Below are positions 37,141-48,600 of a stretch of DNA of 64,000 nucleotides, piece by piece (position 1 is the stretch's first letter; each line of letters starts with the position of its first letter). Source of the DNA: Trochalopteron elliotii (lineage: Eukaryota > Chordata > Aves > Passeriformes > Leiothrichidae); NCBI GenBank assembly GCA_024734555.1, contig JANPWX010000173.1:1913196-1977195 (forward strand), in the 5' to 3' direction. The translations under genes were made by a program, and so were the position numbers. The notes under the pieces were generated by a model. The model made no database searches, was not told where the DNA came from, and saw only the letters and a program-made list of their open reading frames with translations.

Positions 37141-40100
37141 GAGTTAGGACAACCCAGCTGTTTTTTTTCCTGAAATGTTCAAGGCAGTGATTTAACAGAC
37201 TTGATTCATCTGTTTCAGCTGAGCAGGGAGTAATAATGAGCAAAAAGATGGTGAAACTTAAACATTTCCAATCGTGATAGTTACTTCTGAATTTTGCCTG
37301 GCCTCACTCATCTTTCTCTCAAGGACAGAGAAAGAGACTGAGGAAAACTTAATGTTATTTGGGTGATGGTTGGTTGCAGGACAGAAGTGTCTAATGCAAT
37401 TACCCTTATGCTCTTTGTTCCTAATACTATTTACAGAAAATGAACTTATGCATAATCTTTCAATGAACAAATTACATTAGATGAATAACTGACCTGTTGC
37501 TAATTTCTGTTTCATATGAAAAACTCAACTCCAAAGTTCTGGATTTTGCTACTACTTAGCAAAAGGAGACTACTCTAGGTGCGTGCCACAGATTCAGAAT
37601 ATTTCATCGTCATCACGGAAGCAAAGTGTCCTCAAACACTCAATTTTTTCACTACTAGAAAACCAAGGATTAGACAAAACAATTCATTTGTCCTAGGTCT
37701 CATGGAAAATTTTTAAATTGATAGTGGACAAACTGTCCTGAATGTTATATTCCCTGAATCAGAAAAGACACAGATGATTACTTTCAAACTGTATATGAAA
37801 AATACCTCCAGATTTACAAAAGTCGTTTCAAAGGTAGGATTCACTAAACCTAATGCTTTACTTTTCTTTGAATGTCATGGGTTCCATGATTGAAATTCTG
37901 ATTTTCATTAAAGACAATGATAATGACTGTTGTTCCATTATACATTTTGACTACTAGTGGGATTTTCTGAGAACTGATTTTCCAGGTCACCATCAAAATG
38001 TATTTCCGGGTTTGTCAAGCTGTCAGAGCAGAAACTGTCCACCTTTAACTAGTAGCTCAGAGACCTCACCCAAAATGTGCTGCTGGGTTTGGCGCCGCAT
38101 GCTTCAAACAGCAAGAGAGCCATTCTGATGTGAGGGAGCACTTGAATAGGTTACACAAGGTGAAGCAGGGAAAACAGGGCAGTGGAGGAAGACTCATGCT
38201 CCAGCAGTCCCAGAAGGGATGCTTAGATAGGTGGTGCAAGAGGTGTCCGAAGATCAAAACCAAGTAACGTTCATCTGCTTATAAATAGGGTACCTGAGTC
38301 AGTAACAGGGACCAAGAGCACTGGCTCTCCCATCCTTATTTACTAAAACTTTGACTTAAATTGTTATTCTGGACAGATCAGGCTTTAAACAGTGTAAACT
38401 CAATAAACTCAAAATAAGATGTTTCTTATTTCATCCTCAAATGCTTCAGATATATTACCAGTGTTTGAGTCTTTGATACCTAAATTGCATAGAAAGAAGC
38501 TGCATTTAAAAAGCAACAATTTATCTCAGCTAATTTCCACAGATTGCAGTTCCTAATGTTTCTTAAATGAAGCATTAGAGAACTTTGCCTGGGATATGTT
38601 ATCTGTAAACTTTTTTTAGCCAATGAAGCTAGGATCGAGAAAGCTTGAAGTGTATAAATAGGAGCAGTAGTTGGAAGCCCTATTTTAGCATTAATGTGTT
38701 TGAAATTAAATTCTAGATAACGTGTGGAGGAGTATAAACAGAGAGCACTTCTGTTGCTGTGTGTGTGTGAGAGCACGATGGCCTCTCGCAGCTCACAGCA
38801 CACCCCAGCAGTGCAGTGGCCTCATAACAGGGGTCTGAAAATGCCAGATGGACTCCAGAAAACTGATCTTAAAAAGGATTTAAGCAGCTGTGGGGGAGGG
38901 GAAGTGTCTAGTGGACAATAACAAAGCCTACAGCGCTACTTGGAATTGGACAAAGCGTCAGCGAGCTCAGCAAGCACAACTTTACCTGCCAAAATCCAAA
39001 TGTAGGATGCAGCATGCAAACGAGAGACAAACAATAATTGTATTCATATGGAAAATGTAAAACACTACTGTGGTTCTTTGTGTAGAGAAAACAACCTTTT
39101 CTTCTCTCTTTCATGTTTCAGTTTGATGTCAATTGTTTTGAACAACAAAAGAAAAAGGAATCAAAATTTGGACTGACGCCCATTTACTGATATGTATGTG
39201 TAGGAAAGCACCAAAGATGCCATACGGGAAGGTTTGGACTGTGCTTTAACAAAGCTGCAGTGACAGAAACTGAAATGACAAGGAAAAAGCATATTTTGGT
39301 TTCTTTCAAAACTTTTTTAAAAGGCAGTGAGATTTAGATGTCTATATGACATATATATTACCTATCTGAATGACAAAACCCCCTTTATTTATATTCTACT
39401 TGGGTATTTATTTTAGAAAAAGAACACAAAATATTATTGAATGGCGATATGCAAAATAGATAAGCAAGTAATTAACTATTCATTTGTACAAGCCGGTATG
39501 GTAGTTATAAATTAAGTATTTGTGGATTCCCATCTGTGTCTGTATTTAATACAAGCTTCCTGAACAGGAAATACAATATTTTGTCCATCCCACAAATGAA
39601 TATACTGGGATACTGGGATCTTTGTCTTCATGTAACATCAGTGGATTGAACTCAGCTCTAATACAATTTCAGTCTTTTCAAAAGAGTTACATCTGTTATA
39701 CGAGGTTTGAACATGTGATGCTCTTTCAAACTTCCCTGAATTTTCCTCTTTGCCCTCTACTCTTCCCTTCATTACAGTAATATGTATGCAATGTTTAGTT
39801 TTATTCTTGATACAGTTTGTTTCAACTGCTTAGGTAAAAGCAATGTGAAAAGCTGTAAAAATATTAGGATTTTTTTAAAATTGTAGCAATAAGACATAAT
39901 TTAAACAGATATAAATATAGCAAAATATTAGGGTGCCTGGTTGCTTTACCTCTTTTTCTCCTTTAGTGGGACATTCCTAAAGCAGATGAAAGAAAGCAAC
40001 TTGCCTCAGGCCACATATCTGATTTCCCTTTATTTTACTCAGTTTGGCCAGTTTCAGATGTTGAATATGTACATTTATGGCATACTAGATTGGATCATTT

Positions 40101-41635
40101 ATGAGCATTATTTTAGTCCAGTGCTTATATCCAACCCACATTTACACACTATCTTCATCACCAAGCCTCTCTCACACACTTCAGGTTCAGAGGTTGCTAG
40201 AAGAAGAGTCTTCTGTGTTTCATTACAGCAGCTTAAATATTTGCTTCACAGCCTTCCTTTCGCGAACAATGTAAAGAATTCCCATAATACCTGTAGGCAG
40301 ATGCACCTAATTTGCAAATAGTGGAAGCCTCACACTCTCCCTCCACCTGTGTCTAAATATAGTGGTAGGTTTCAGTCCCTAAGCTCTTTTGCATCTGGAA
40401 AATTAAAATGACAACTGCATTCTTTAAGATGCAGGGCAGTCTGTAGCACCCCACTCTTTTGGCCCTATGAAAAAATGATGCCCAGAAAATCAGCTGTAGT
40501 GACTGACTGCTGGGTGGTGATACATGGAACAGGGTGACAAGTCACCTTCAGCCCACGCTCGATGCCTGTCTTAATTTGCCTGAAATGCTCCTTTTTTATA
40601 TGTTAGGATCATGACTCTGTGAGTAGTAAAATGAACAGATTTCTAGCAGCAATTAGTCTATTTGTGCATTGAACAAATGTTTCTTTTTAAACAAGATTTC
40701 GCACAACTTCAGAGGTAATATTTATTCCCCACAATTTAGAGGGACTATATTTAGGCTCACCACTGGTACAGATTTTTACTTACAGATGCCTACTTTCATA
40801 TTAATGCATTTAAGCTTTATCTATGGCCTCTCTCTAGGCATTATATTTTATTTTTAATCAACCATAAATTTCATTGCTATTAATCATGTTTCCCCCTGTA
40901 ATTGCATGAAACATGCCAAGAGCAACTACATTTGATTCATCTCTCATTTATATCTCTTTTACAAAATAAGAGTCTTCAACTGTTATTGTTATGATCCTTA
41001 GAGTGAAAAACATTTAGGAATCACCTACTCAACAGGCTAAACATTAACTCAGTAAGAAGAAATTATCTCATGTTTTAACATGTTTTGACTTTACACTTAA
41101 AATTACATTAAATTTTCAATAAACACCCACTTTGTATGTTCCTCATTCATGTTTATCACAGGCTTCACATGCCACAGTTATTCATTTCTCTAGGATTCTA
41201 AACAGGCATACAAAACCAAAATACGTAAAGTAAGTTGCATTTCACAGAACTGGACACATGGTAGTCCTTCTAATTGTTCAGCATGACAGAATCTTTTAGA
41301 AGGAGAATAGAGTTAACCCTGTGCTGCTTAAATATGTCTTCTTATTTAATTTATGCTCAGCAAAGCCCTTTCTAAACTGTATCATTTGGGCTACAATTTA
41401 TTTGGTATCTTCAGCTTGGCACCAGAGTATTTTTAAAGTTTATAGTGTCTTTCAGACTATTTTTCTTAAGCAACTTTTATGCCGTCATTTATGCTATTAT
41501 TCATTGGCTCTTTGTTTGTGGTGGGAAGAGATCTCACCTCCTCCAACCCCCTACCCTCCTTCCCCCAAAGCAGGAAAAACTAGAACAAGTTATTCAGGAC
41601 AGTGTCTCATTGGCTTCTGAGTATCTTAAAATATA
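37141..41635. other. Unique AT-rich sequence
   Basis: No gene or repeat identified. The first 340 bases may be diverged U3 of the neighbouring LTR. A 126-codon plus frame (39941-40321) and a 107-codon minus frame (38480-38803) have no recognisable content. Confidence 0.5.
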
Positions 41636-41931
41636 ACAACTCTTCAACTTTTCTGGGAAATCACTTCTGATGTTCCGCTACTCTCACAGTAAAAAAGATA
41701 TTCTTATGTTGAAGGGAAGTTTCCTTTATTTCATCTTGTTCTATTCCCTCCTGTCATTTCATCAGGCACCACTGAGAAGACTCTGGCTCCATATTATTTA
41801 ATCCCAATCATCAGCTATTTATGCACATTGATATGATATCCCTGAGCCATCTTTTTTCCTGGTTATACAATCCCAGATCTCTCAGTTTCTCTTTCTGTGT
41901 CAGATGCTCCAATTCCTTGACTATTTACATA

Positions 41932-41937
41932 GGACTT
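41932..41937. repeat. Target-site duplication, left copy (GGACTT)
   Basis: GGACTT lies directly before the TGTTGCGG start of the LTR and is repeated exactly at 42328-42333. Six-base duplications are typical of beta- and alpharetrovirus-like integrases. Confidence 0.9.
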
Positions 41938-42121
41938 TGTTGCGGTGCATGACTGAGGTTTTTCAAAGTTGTATATGTATTTTGTATATTTGTCTGTATT
42001 GGTATATTCCTTCCAAAGCCTCTTCCCGCATTCCCAAATCCCTGTGGTATCACCCTGATGGAACCACCCCCTTCCTTCCCTCATTGGCCTGAAGTTCTCT
42101 CCTGCCCAGGCTGCACCCTGG

Positions 42122-42128
42122 GTACAAA
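42122..42128 (+). promoter_or_regulatory. TATA-like element of solo LTR
   Basis: TACAAAA upstream of the AATAAA signal at 42178-42183 within the 390-bp LTR. Activity is not inferred. Confidence 0.5.
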
Positions 42129-42177
42129 AGGGGAGAACAAGGGCCCAAAACTTGCTCTGCCACGTGGACTGCACTGG

Positions 42178-42183
42178 AATAAA
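42178..42183 (+). promoter_or_regulatory. Poly(A) signal of solo LTR
   Basis: A canonical AATAAA, 50 bp after the TATA-like element, marks the R region. Confidence 0.6.
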
Positions 42184-42327
42184 CCCCTTCAACCCACATT
42201 CTGAACCAGCTCTTTATTCCAAGCCTGAAACCACGCACAGCTAGAGACTGAAGAACCCACAAACTGTCTGTTTATGCTGGTCTGGGAACTACTGTTTGCC
42301 GGTAAGCAGCCACAGAGACCAGCTTCA

Positions 42328-42333
42328 GGACTT
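42328..42333. repeat. Target-site duplication, right copy (GGACTT)
   Basis: Exact copy of the left repeat, directly after the CA end of the LTR. Confidence 0.9.
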
Positions 42334-42790
42334 CACTGAATTCCTTAATCATTTTCTCAGGCCTTCACTGCACTCACTCTCGTGCATCCATGTTCCTTTG
42401 TACTGGGGAATCTGGGACTAGGCACAGCACTCCAGATGTGTTCTCACTGGTGCTCAGCAGAGCCAAATGATCAGCTCTCCTGACAGTGCTCTCAGTGCAT
42501 CCCAGGAAGCTGCTGGCCTTCTCTTCTGCAGAAGCCCTTTACTGGCTCATGATCATTTTGCCCACCAGCATTCCCAAAACCTTCTCTGAAAAGTTGCTTC
42601 CCAGGCAGTCTGCCTCCAGAGTGCACTGGTGCATGGGTTGTTCTTCCCCCAGGTTAGGATTTTGCATTTCCTTTTGTTGCACTTCATTATGTTCCTGTTG
42701 GCCCAGCTCTCTAGACTGTCAAGGTTCCCCTGGTGCCCTGTCCCTCAGGACCTTTTTGAGAGTCCACAATATTGTATTATTGAATAACAA

Positions 42791-45700
42791 GCAGTGGCCT
42801 TGCAGTGACATGGGGTGGATGAGTCCTTGTGTCGAGCCTGTTGGGCAGCCCTTTTTCTGGCCTACTGCTTGCTGATCCATCCATACACATAACTCTGTGT
42901 CTGTTGTTCTTGTTCTCTCCTGCTGAGGTGTCTCTGCAGCTTCTATCTGAGTTCGTAGATTTCTTTTTTTTCTGCTCTCTTGATTATTTTGTTAGAAACA
43001 TGAACTAGAGTACAAGACAAAAGTTTACTATTCGGTACCACGATCTTCACCACTAAGTGATCAGTCACTCCTCCTGGCACTAATTAGTAAAGGTGCTCTT
43101 AATTAATTGCCTTCAATCCTACACTTGATATAAGCATATAGTAATAATAATATGAAATTGTGTGCCAGAGGTGTTATTTATGGGAATGTTAACTTGACAA
43201 TATGGTAGGATATAGGGGCTGAGGATGTGTCAACTTCCTGTTTAATCAGGAACTTCTTAGATATGAGTGGTACTTTGATCACCTATAAAATAATCACTGC
43301 TTTGGCATGATAGTGTCACTACAGTATCTTCTGCCTGTAAGTTTTCATTACAAGTATTTATACTCAACAGCATCAACTTTTATTTCAAAATGTTTCAAAA
43401 CATGAACTTACTGTGACCATGTAGTGACCAATTTAGTGCATTATTTTTGCAGGGTGCTGAACAAAAATTTCAGGCAAAAATACAAAGCTATATAAAAATG
43501 GAATGTAGCCAAGTAGAGAACTAAATACATGCTAGCATTGGTGAACATAAGCTTTACAGAAATTATATTTTGTCAAAGTAGACACAGGTCAGTTTTGCTG
43601 CAACTTTCATCATAAACTAAATAACTATACTTGTAATTATTCTTCCAGCAGTCAAAATTGCAAGATGTCATCATCTTATTTTTCTCTCTCTGTGACTTCA
43701 AGAAATAAATATATGGTTCAATGCAGAGAATTAATGAGCAAAATGTAAGAAAATATCAGTTTGAAGCCATAAGGCTTTGACACACCAAGAAGGTACCATT
43801 GGGTAATGAATTGTCATGTGTCAGCTCTTGTGAGGAAACCATATAAACATCCCTCCTCTCCTGCTATAATCTTAGGTGCTTTTTCTCTCAGTTAAAGGAC
43901 AGGCTGCTTCACTTTTACTTGAAGTAAGAGAATTCAACATGGCAATTTCCTATGTCCCAATAATTTGCTCATGTTCCCTATGTATCTGTAACAGAGTTCA
44001 AATGCAAAGGTAGGTGCTACTGGGATTATCTGATTAATATCCTTCAGAGAATTAGACAGTAACTTTCATTAATTTTCAAAGACAGCAATTTCCAGAGTGA
44101 TCTCAACCATTTTTTCTAATCTAGATAACATAACTAGAAAGACATGACACCATCAAGCACACCACTTAAAGACAATTAATTTGAAACCTCTCTTAACATG
44201 TCATTGACTGTACATTAAAAACCTGACTATTTTTGCTGAACTGGACCTCCAAACTGCAGGGGATGAAGAATAATAACGTTTTCTCATAAGTGATCTCAAA
44301 GATTAGTTCATTTGCTTTCTACTTTGAGTTCATCTCGTATTGTCTTCCAGGTGCAATCCACCCTATTTTCCTGCTCCTAAATGAATACTGGGATTGACAT
44401 AACCAGACAGATCAAGAATCCATCGAGCCCCACGACAAGAAGGTCAACATGGTTGTTCAGGGGCATACCATCAGAAACTGACCAAGGGTAGGGCAAGGTT
44501 TCATGGGAATATTCTCCATATTTCCAGGTACACCCTGCATCAGAGCCTTCTGTGGGCTGCTTCAAAGACCTCAATGAACCCATCTTTTCCAGGTGTGCCG
44601 GTCCCTTTTCTTTAACTTTTCTTTAAGTTTAACTTCATCCTTCCTGGCAGATGCCCAGTTGTTGCTGTGACTGATAAAGAAAGCTCCACAGCTGTGGAGC
44701 TGGCATACTCACCACCCAGCCCAGTAAGTCAGCAGGATAGCACTGACACAAACAGGGAAAGAGTGGGTGCTCCACCACCATCCTGCTCCAACGCTTAGTC
44801 AGGACTGGGCTAACAGTTACTCCAAAGCAAATAAGACAACAATAAACAATAGGTTTAGATTTAAAACATAATAATTTTCAAAAATGCAAAATTCTGGCAC
44901 TTTGGATGCTGAGAAGAGGTGCTTTCTCTAACTTAGAGGCAAGTAAAATCAAAAGGGCAGTAGAAACTGGCTTTTCAGCAGCCTAACTGGAAGGAGCGAG
45001 TAAAGGCCCCTGTGGGGAGTGGTAACTAAGTAACTAACTAAAGAGGTTGCAATTCAAGAAGATGAGAGAGATGGAGGAGGTCCCTGGAGGGCTTTGAGAC
45101 TGATTATCAATGCATACATATGAGGCGGGTAGAAACCCAGAAGAAAGCAAGCGATGTCAAGGGCATACCTCTGTGAGCAAGACGTGCAGAGTTGTTTGGG
45201 GTAAAATTTCTCGAAAGCCAGGCAGATTTTGATTTTTGAACAAAGAAGCTGTCTTATAGTGCTTATTTTGACTCTTTCCTAGAGAACAGGATGCTGCACA
45301 TATTCCTGTAAATTACCAGGGCTGTCACCATTGGACTATTCTCCATTTCTCTTGCTAATGAGGACAGGCTCTTAATATTGGCTAACCACTGCTACCAAAG
45401 GCAATGAATTTCTTCTTTATGTCCAAAACTGAGAAACTTGCTTTCCAAGCATTAATAGAATAACAATCTCAGTAATATTTGCATGTTTTACAGCACAATA
45501 TAACAGATTTTTTTGTCATGAGGTTCCAAAGTGTGAGGTAACACATAAGATTTATTTATATGGAGATGTTAAACCCTGAAGGTTCACTGAGCTTTATTAA
45601 AAAGAGAACTATGATTCAGTTTTCCCAGTGCACTGTTTAAAAATCAATGACACAACTATATGTGTAAAGTGATAAAAGATCATGCAACTATGACTATATA

Positions 45701-46553
45701 TTAACAGTTTCAACTGATATAATAGTTTCCTTTAGTAGTAATTTAATTCTACGCCTTTTAAGAAAGTGTCATACTAACTACTGTCAGGAAAAATTGGCCC
45801 CAGTATGGATACCTTTGGGCATTTTACCCAAATGGCTTACTCTGAAAAATGAGTAATAATCTGATTAGCTTTTCCCTAAACACAATTTTCTTTGGAAAGG
45901 AACAACCATGCTGGGTCTGAGACAGATGTGGAAAAATACTCACCCTTTTCCCAGAGAAAATAAAGATTGTCGTAAGCCCACCTTGCCTACTCCCTTTCAG
46001 GAATTAAACTAAATTTATTATTTTAAGATGAAAACCAGCCAGTTTCAAGAAGGTAGTGTTATATTTGTATTTATAGCAATTAAAACTGATGTAGAAATGC
46101 CAAAAAGCTTTTTTCAAATGCCTTTTGTGTTACACTTATTCCAGAGTTCTACCCCATGAAGAGAATAGTATCATTTGAAATGCAGTTTTCTTTTTTTTCA
46201 CACTCCATTACTTCAGCTGAAATGCAGGTCCAAAGTAACACCCCTCCAACATTCAGAATCCTGGCTCTAAATTCCCATATTAAATTTAATTATGGTCATT
46301 TCCCAGGTATTTGTTATTCTGCCAGCATTGTCCCTTAGCTGAACAGCCATTTTATTCCCTCATATTTTTCTCCTCCTTATAGATGTGTTCAGGAGGTAAA
46401 ACATCAGTACCAAGGTAGACTCCATCAGTGCCTGTGCTTCCCATCAGTTTTAGTTACTATTTTTCTTTAATGATAATGACACAAGCAGCATGAAATATGT
46501 TGATATCACATATTTGAGAACATCAAGAATGCAAACCAGGACTAGAATGTCAT
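42791..46553. other. Unique AT-rich sequence
   Basis: The first 90 bases may still be diverged CR1. The rest shows no repeat or gene. A perfect 20-bp palindrome lies at 44682-44701. Confidence 0.55.
44682..44701. repeat. Perfect 20-bp palindrome
   Basis: AGCTCCACAGCTGTGGAGCT equals its own reverse complement with no spacer. The centre is CAGCTG, an E-box-type hexamer. A 20-bp perfect palindrome is not expected by chance in 64 kb, but there is no surrounding promoter or gene to give it a role. Confidence 0.9.
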
Positions 46554-46628
46554 TGAATCATAGAATCATAGAATAGATTGGATTAAAAGGAACCTTAAAG
46601 ATCATCTAGTTCCAACTCCACTGCAGTA
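46554..46628 (-). repeat. Short CR1 3' tail fragment, minus strand
   Basis: On plus, TGAATCATAGAATCATAGAA is the reversed CR1 tail, followed by AGGAACCTTAAAGATCATCT and AGTTCCAACTCC from the 3' UTR. The copy is 5'-truncated to about 75 bp. Confidence 0.9.
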
Positions 46629-47489
46629 GAAAAATACCCATCAATTAAATGCAACAGCCTAAAATGCAAGATGCTCCACTTAAAGTCCAATGGCAGAGTT
46701 TTTTGCTCTGAGAACTTTTGCTCTTTGTACTTTGTACTTGGCTGAAAACAAGATTTTGCACACATTTACCATACATGAACCAATAGGCAAAGGGAGCCCA
46801 CAACACACTGGGAAAGGCACTGCAGAGATACTGAGTGTTGCTGTATTCCACAGTGGAACTCAAATGTTTCAAATCTGACCAGAGTGCAGAGAAGGACTGG
46901 GGCATAACAAAGCACACATTTTTTGAGGCACCTATTTGTTAACCTCAGTCTCTGTTTTATTTTGTAATTCCCCATGCAATTACAGTATTACATCAAGGTA
47001 TTAAATACTTTAAATCTGCTGAAAAAGAATGGAAGGAGATTAGACGAGATGTTGTGATTTAAATTTAGCACTTCTCACCACTACAGCACTTTTATTTTAC
47101 TAATTTTTCTCCTGCCTCTGTCCCCTTGCCAAGTGTGGAAATTAACATGAATCTCCATGTCAGTCTTCCCCTGCTGTGCAAGCAATTTCTAAACATCAGG
47201 TTGAACTGCATAAGCAAAGCAACCTTGTGCTGCAGCCAGGCTGCTTCCAAAATGTGAAGTAATTTATGTACAGCTGCACTACATTTTAAACAATGCTGTA
47301 AATATGAGAACAGCTTAAAGCTTGTATTTTAAAGCTCCTCTTAGCTGGGCAAAAGAACAGCACTCCAGCACTTAAGTGCAGTCCATTTTCAAATTCCTCA
47401 TAAAAATTCTCAGTGACTCAGAACCCTTGTAACCAAAACCTTCCTCCAAATCCAGCCCTTAGAATCTGTTTTATTTTTGTTGTTTGTGG
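46629..47489. other. Unique sequence
   Basis: No repeat recognised. The stretch 47040-47350 has balanced composition, no CpG clusters and no repeats, the look of possible conserved non-coding DNA, but the sequence alone cannot show conservation. Confidence 0.45.
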
Positions 47490-47830
47490 TGGTGGCACAC
47501 CACACCACACCACACCATGTCATGGTCAGCACATAAAGTGAGGGTAAGAAGAAAGGAGGGAGACTTTCAGAGTGATGCTTTCATCATTGTGATGGAGTCC
47601 TGCATTCCTGGGAGTGGCTGAACACCTGCCTGCCCATGGGAAGTGGTGAATGAATCCTTTGTGTTGCTTTGCCTGCATGCATGGCTTTTGCTCTATCTAT
47701 CAAACGTTTATCTCAAACCACAAGTTTTCCTCACTTTTACGCTTTTAATTCTCCTCCCTCTGTCTTCTGCTGGGGAGTAGAGTGAGTGGCTGCATGGGGT
47801 TTCGCTGCCAGCTGGGATTAAACCATGACA
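47490..47830 (-). mobile_element. LTR 5' fragment (TGTCATGGTTTAA type), minus strand
   Basis: Read from 47830 downward the element starts TGTCATGGTTTAATCCCAGC, continues with CATGCAGCCACTCACTC and CTTGTGGTTTGAGATAAACG, and reaches TTTATGTGCTGACCATGAC at about 47520. This order matches, from memory, the 5' part of an LTR family widespread in neoavian birds. At the low end it runs into a CACAC/GTGTG pentamer array at the point where the family normally continues, so the 3' half is missing. No second terminus, target duplication or internal retroviral sequence is visible. Confidence 0.75.
47496..47517. repeat. Short (CACAC)n array
   Basis: About four CCACA pentamers at the truncated inner end of the LTR fragment. 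The array may have grown by slippage from a GGTATGG-like stretch of the element. Confidence 0.75.
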
Positions 47831-47939
47831 GCTACACTGGGAAAAGTGTAGTCAGCAAGTCATATGAAGTGGATTTTTCTCCTTTATGTTGTAATTAAGA
47901 GGCCACAGCTGATGTTCATTTTAGGGCTTTTCAATAAAA

Positions 47940-48315
47940 CAAGGGCATGGACATACCAGAATGAACCCACGGGAGGGCCACCAAGAGGACTAGGATGACT
48001 AGATGTGCCACCAAGGAGGTGATGGAGCCCTGTTTGTTCAGCCTGCACAAAGGAAGTTTAATGGAGGCTATTCTGCTGTTATAAGATCACAGGGGAAATT
48101 TCTTCTTGATATGCCATAAAAAAAGAACAAGGCAATGGTCCTGAATGGCAACAAGAGAAATTTCTATTGAAAGTTATAAAAAATGTTTTCACTGGGAAAG
48201 TGGTCAAACACTGAAACAAATTGCCCATTCATGTTGTGGAATCTCCATCTTGGAAGCTATTCCAAACTTGACTGGACAAGCTACAGGCATAGCTCCTCAC
48301 ATAAATGAGGAGAAA
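47940..48315 (+). repeat. CR1 fragment, plus strand
   Basis: GGGAGGGCCACCAAGAGGACTAGG, CTGTTTGTTCAGCCTGCACAAAGGAAG, CAAATTGCCCATTC...GTTGTGGAATCTCCATC and CAAACTTGACTGGACAAGC follow the CR1 ORF2 C-terminus and 3' UTR in order. The open frame at 48145-48351 is a remnant of that region (residues like NRLPREVV... are mutated to KQIAHSCC...). It is strongly diverged, without tail units. Confidence 0.75.
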
Positions 48316-48439
48316 TTTGTTTGGTTTGGTGAAGAAGAAAATATGGTGTGAGCTAACAGTGGCCTGCAAATACCACAAGGGACAATGCAAATTTTTTCAT
48401 GGTAGTTGCAGACAGTTTTGCAAGATGCAATAGCAGCAA

Positions 48440-48600
48440 TGTGCAGTGAGAGAAGTTCCAACAGGACGTTGCAAAAAAATGTTTTTGCTAAGTGTGGTAC
48501 AGCACCAGGACAGAGACACTGACTTCATTTTTGGAGGTTTTCAAGACTGACCTAGACAAAGTCATTGCTGACCTGTTAATCTGTTGAAAAATCCTCACTA
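48440..48600 (+). repeat. Second CR1-like fragment, plus strand
   Basis: CCATCC-like and TTTTGGAGGTTTTCAAGACTGACCTAGACAAAG resemble the same CR1 end region already present at 48210-48290. This is therefore a second CR1 copy or a partial duplication and not a continuation. Boundaries are uncertain. Confidence 0.5.

Larger units (their letters stand above)
41938..42327 (+). mobile_element. Solo LTR, 390 bp, inside a CR1 copy
   Basis: A complete solo LTR of an endogenous retrovirus. It starts TGTTGCGGTGCAT, ends ACCAGCTTCA, and is bracketed by perfect GGACTT repeats. A TATA-like TACAAAA (42122-42128) sits about 185 bp in, and AATAAA (42178-42183) follows 50 bp later, giving a U3-R-U5 order in plus orientation. 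No primer-binding site, coding remnant or second LTR is present, so the internal part was lost by LTR-LTR recombination. Its position inside CR1 shows that it is the younger insertion. The 6-bp duplication suggests an ERVK-like (class II) origin; the family name is not known to me. Confidence 0.9.
41636..42790 (-). repeat. CR1 LINE copy, minus strand, split by an LTR
   Basis: Both flanks of the LTR at 41938-42327 are reversed CR1. The 3' part (41636-41937) shows CTACTCTCACAGTAAAAAAG, a GGGAAGTTTCCTTTATTTCA block and a CTCAGTTTCTCTTT...CAGATGCTCCAATTCCTTGA segment. The 5' part (42334-42790) shows GCACAGCACTCCAGATGTG, GCATCCCAGGAAGCTGCTGGCC, TTTTGCATTTCCTTTTGTTGCACTTC and AGACTGTCAAGGTTCCC, in the order of the CR1 ORF2 C-terminal half. 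The pre-insertion junction contains an imperfect echo (AATTCCTTGACTAT before, AATTCCTTAATCAT after) that predates the LTR. The ORF2 remnant is broken throughout. The 5' boundary is approximate. Confidence 0.85.

Noticed and set aside
41938..42327. 109-codon minus frame (41863-42192) over the solo LTR
   Set aside because: It crosses the LTR/CR1 boundary and is antisense to the LTR; chance.
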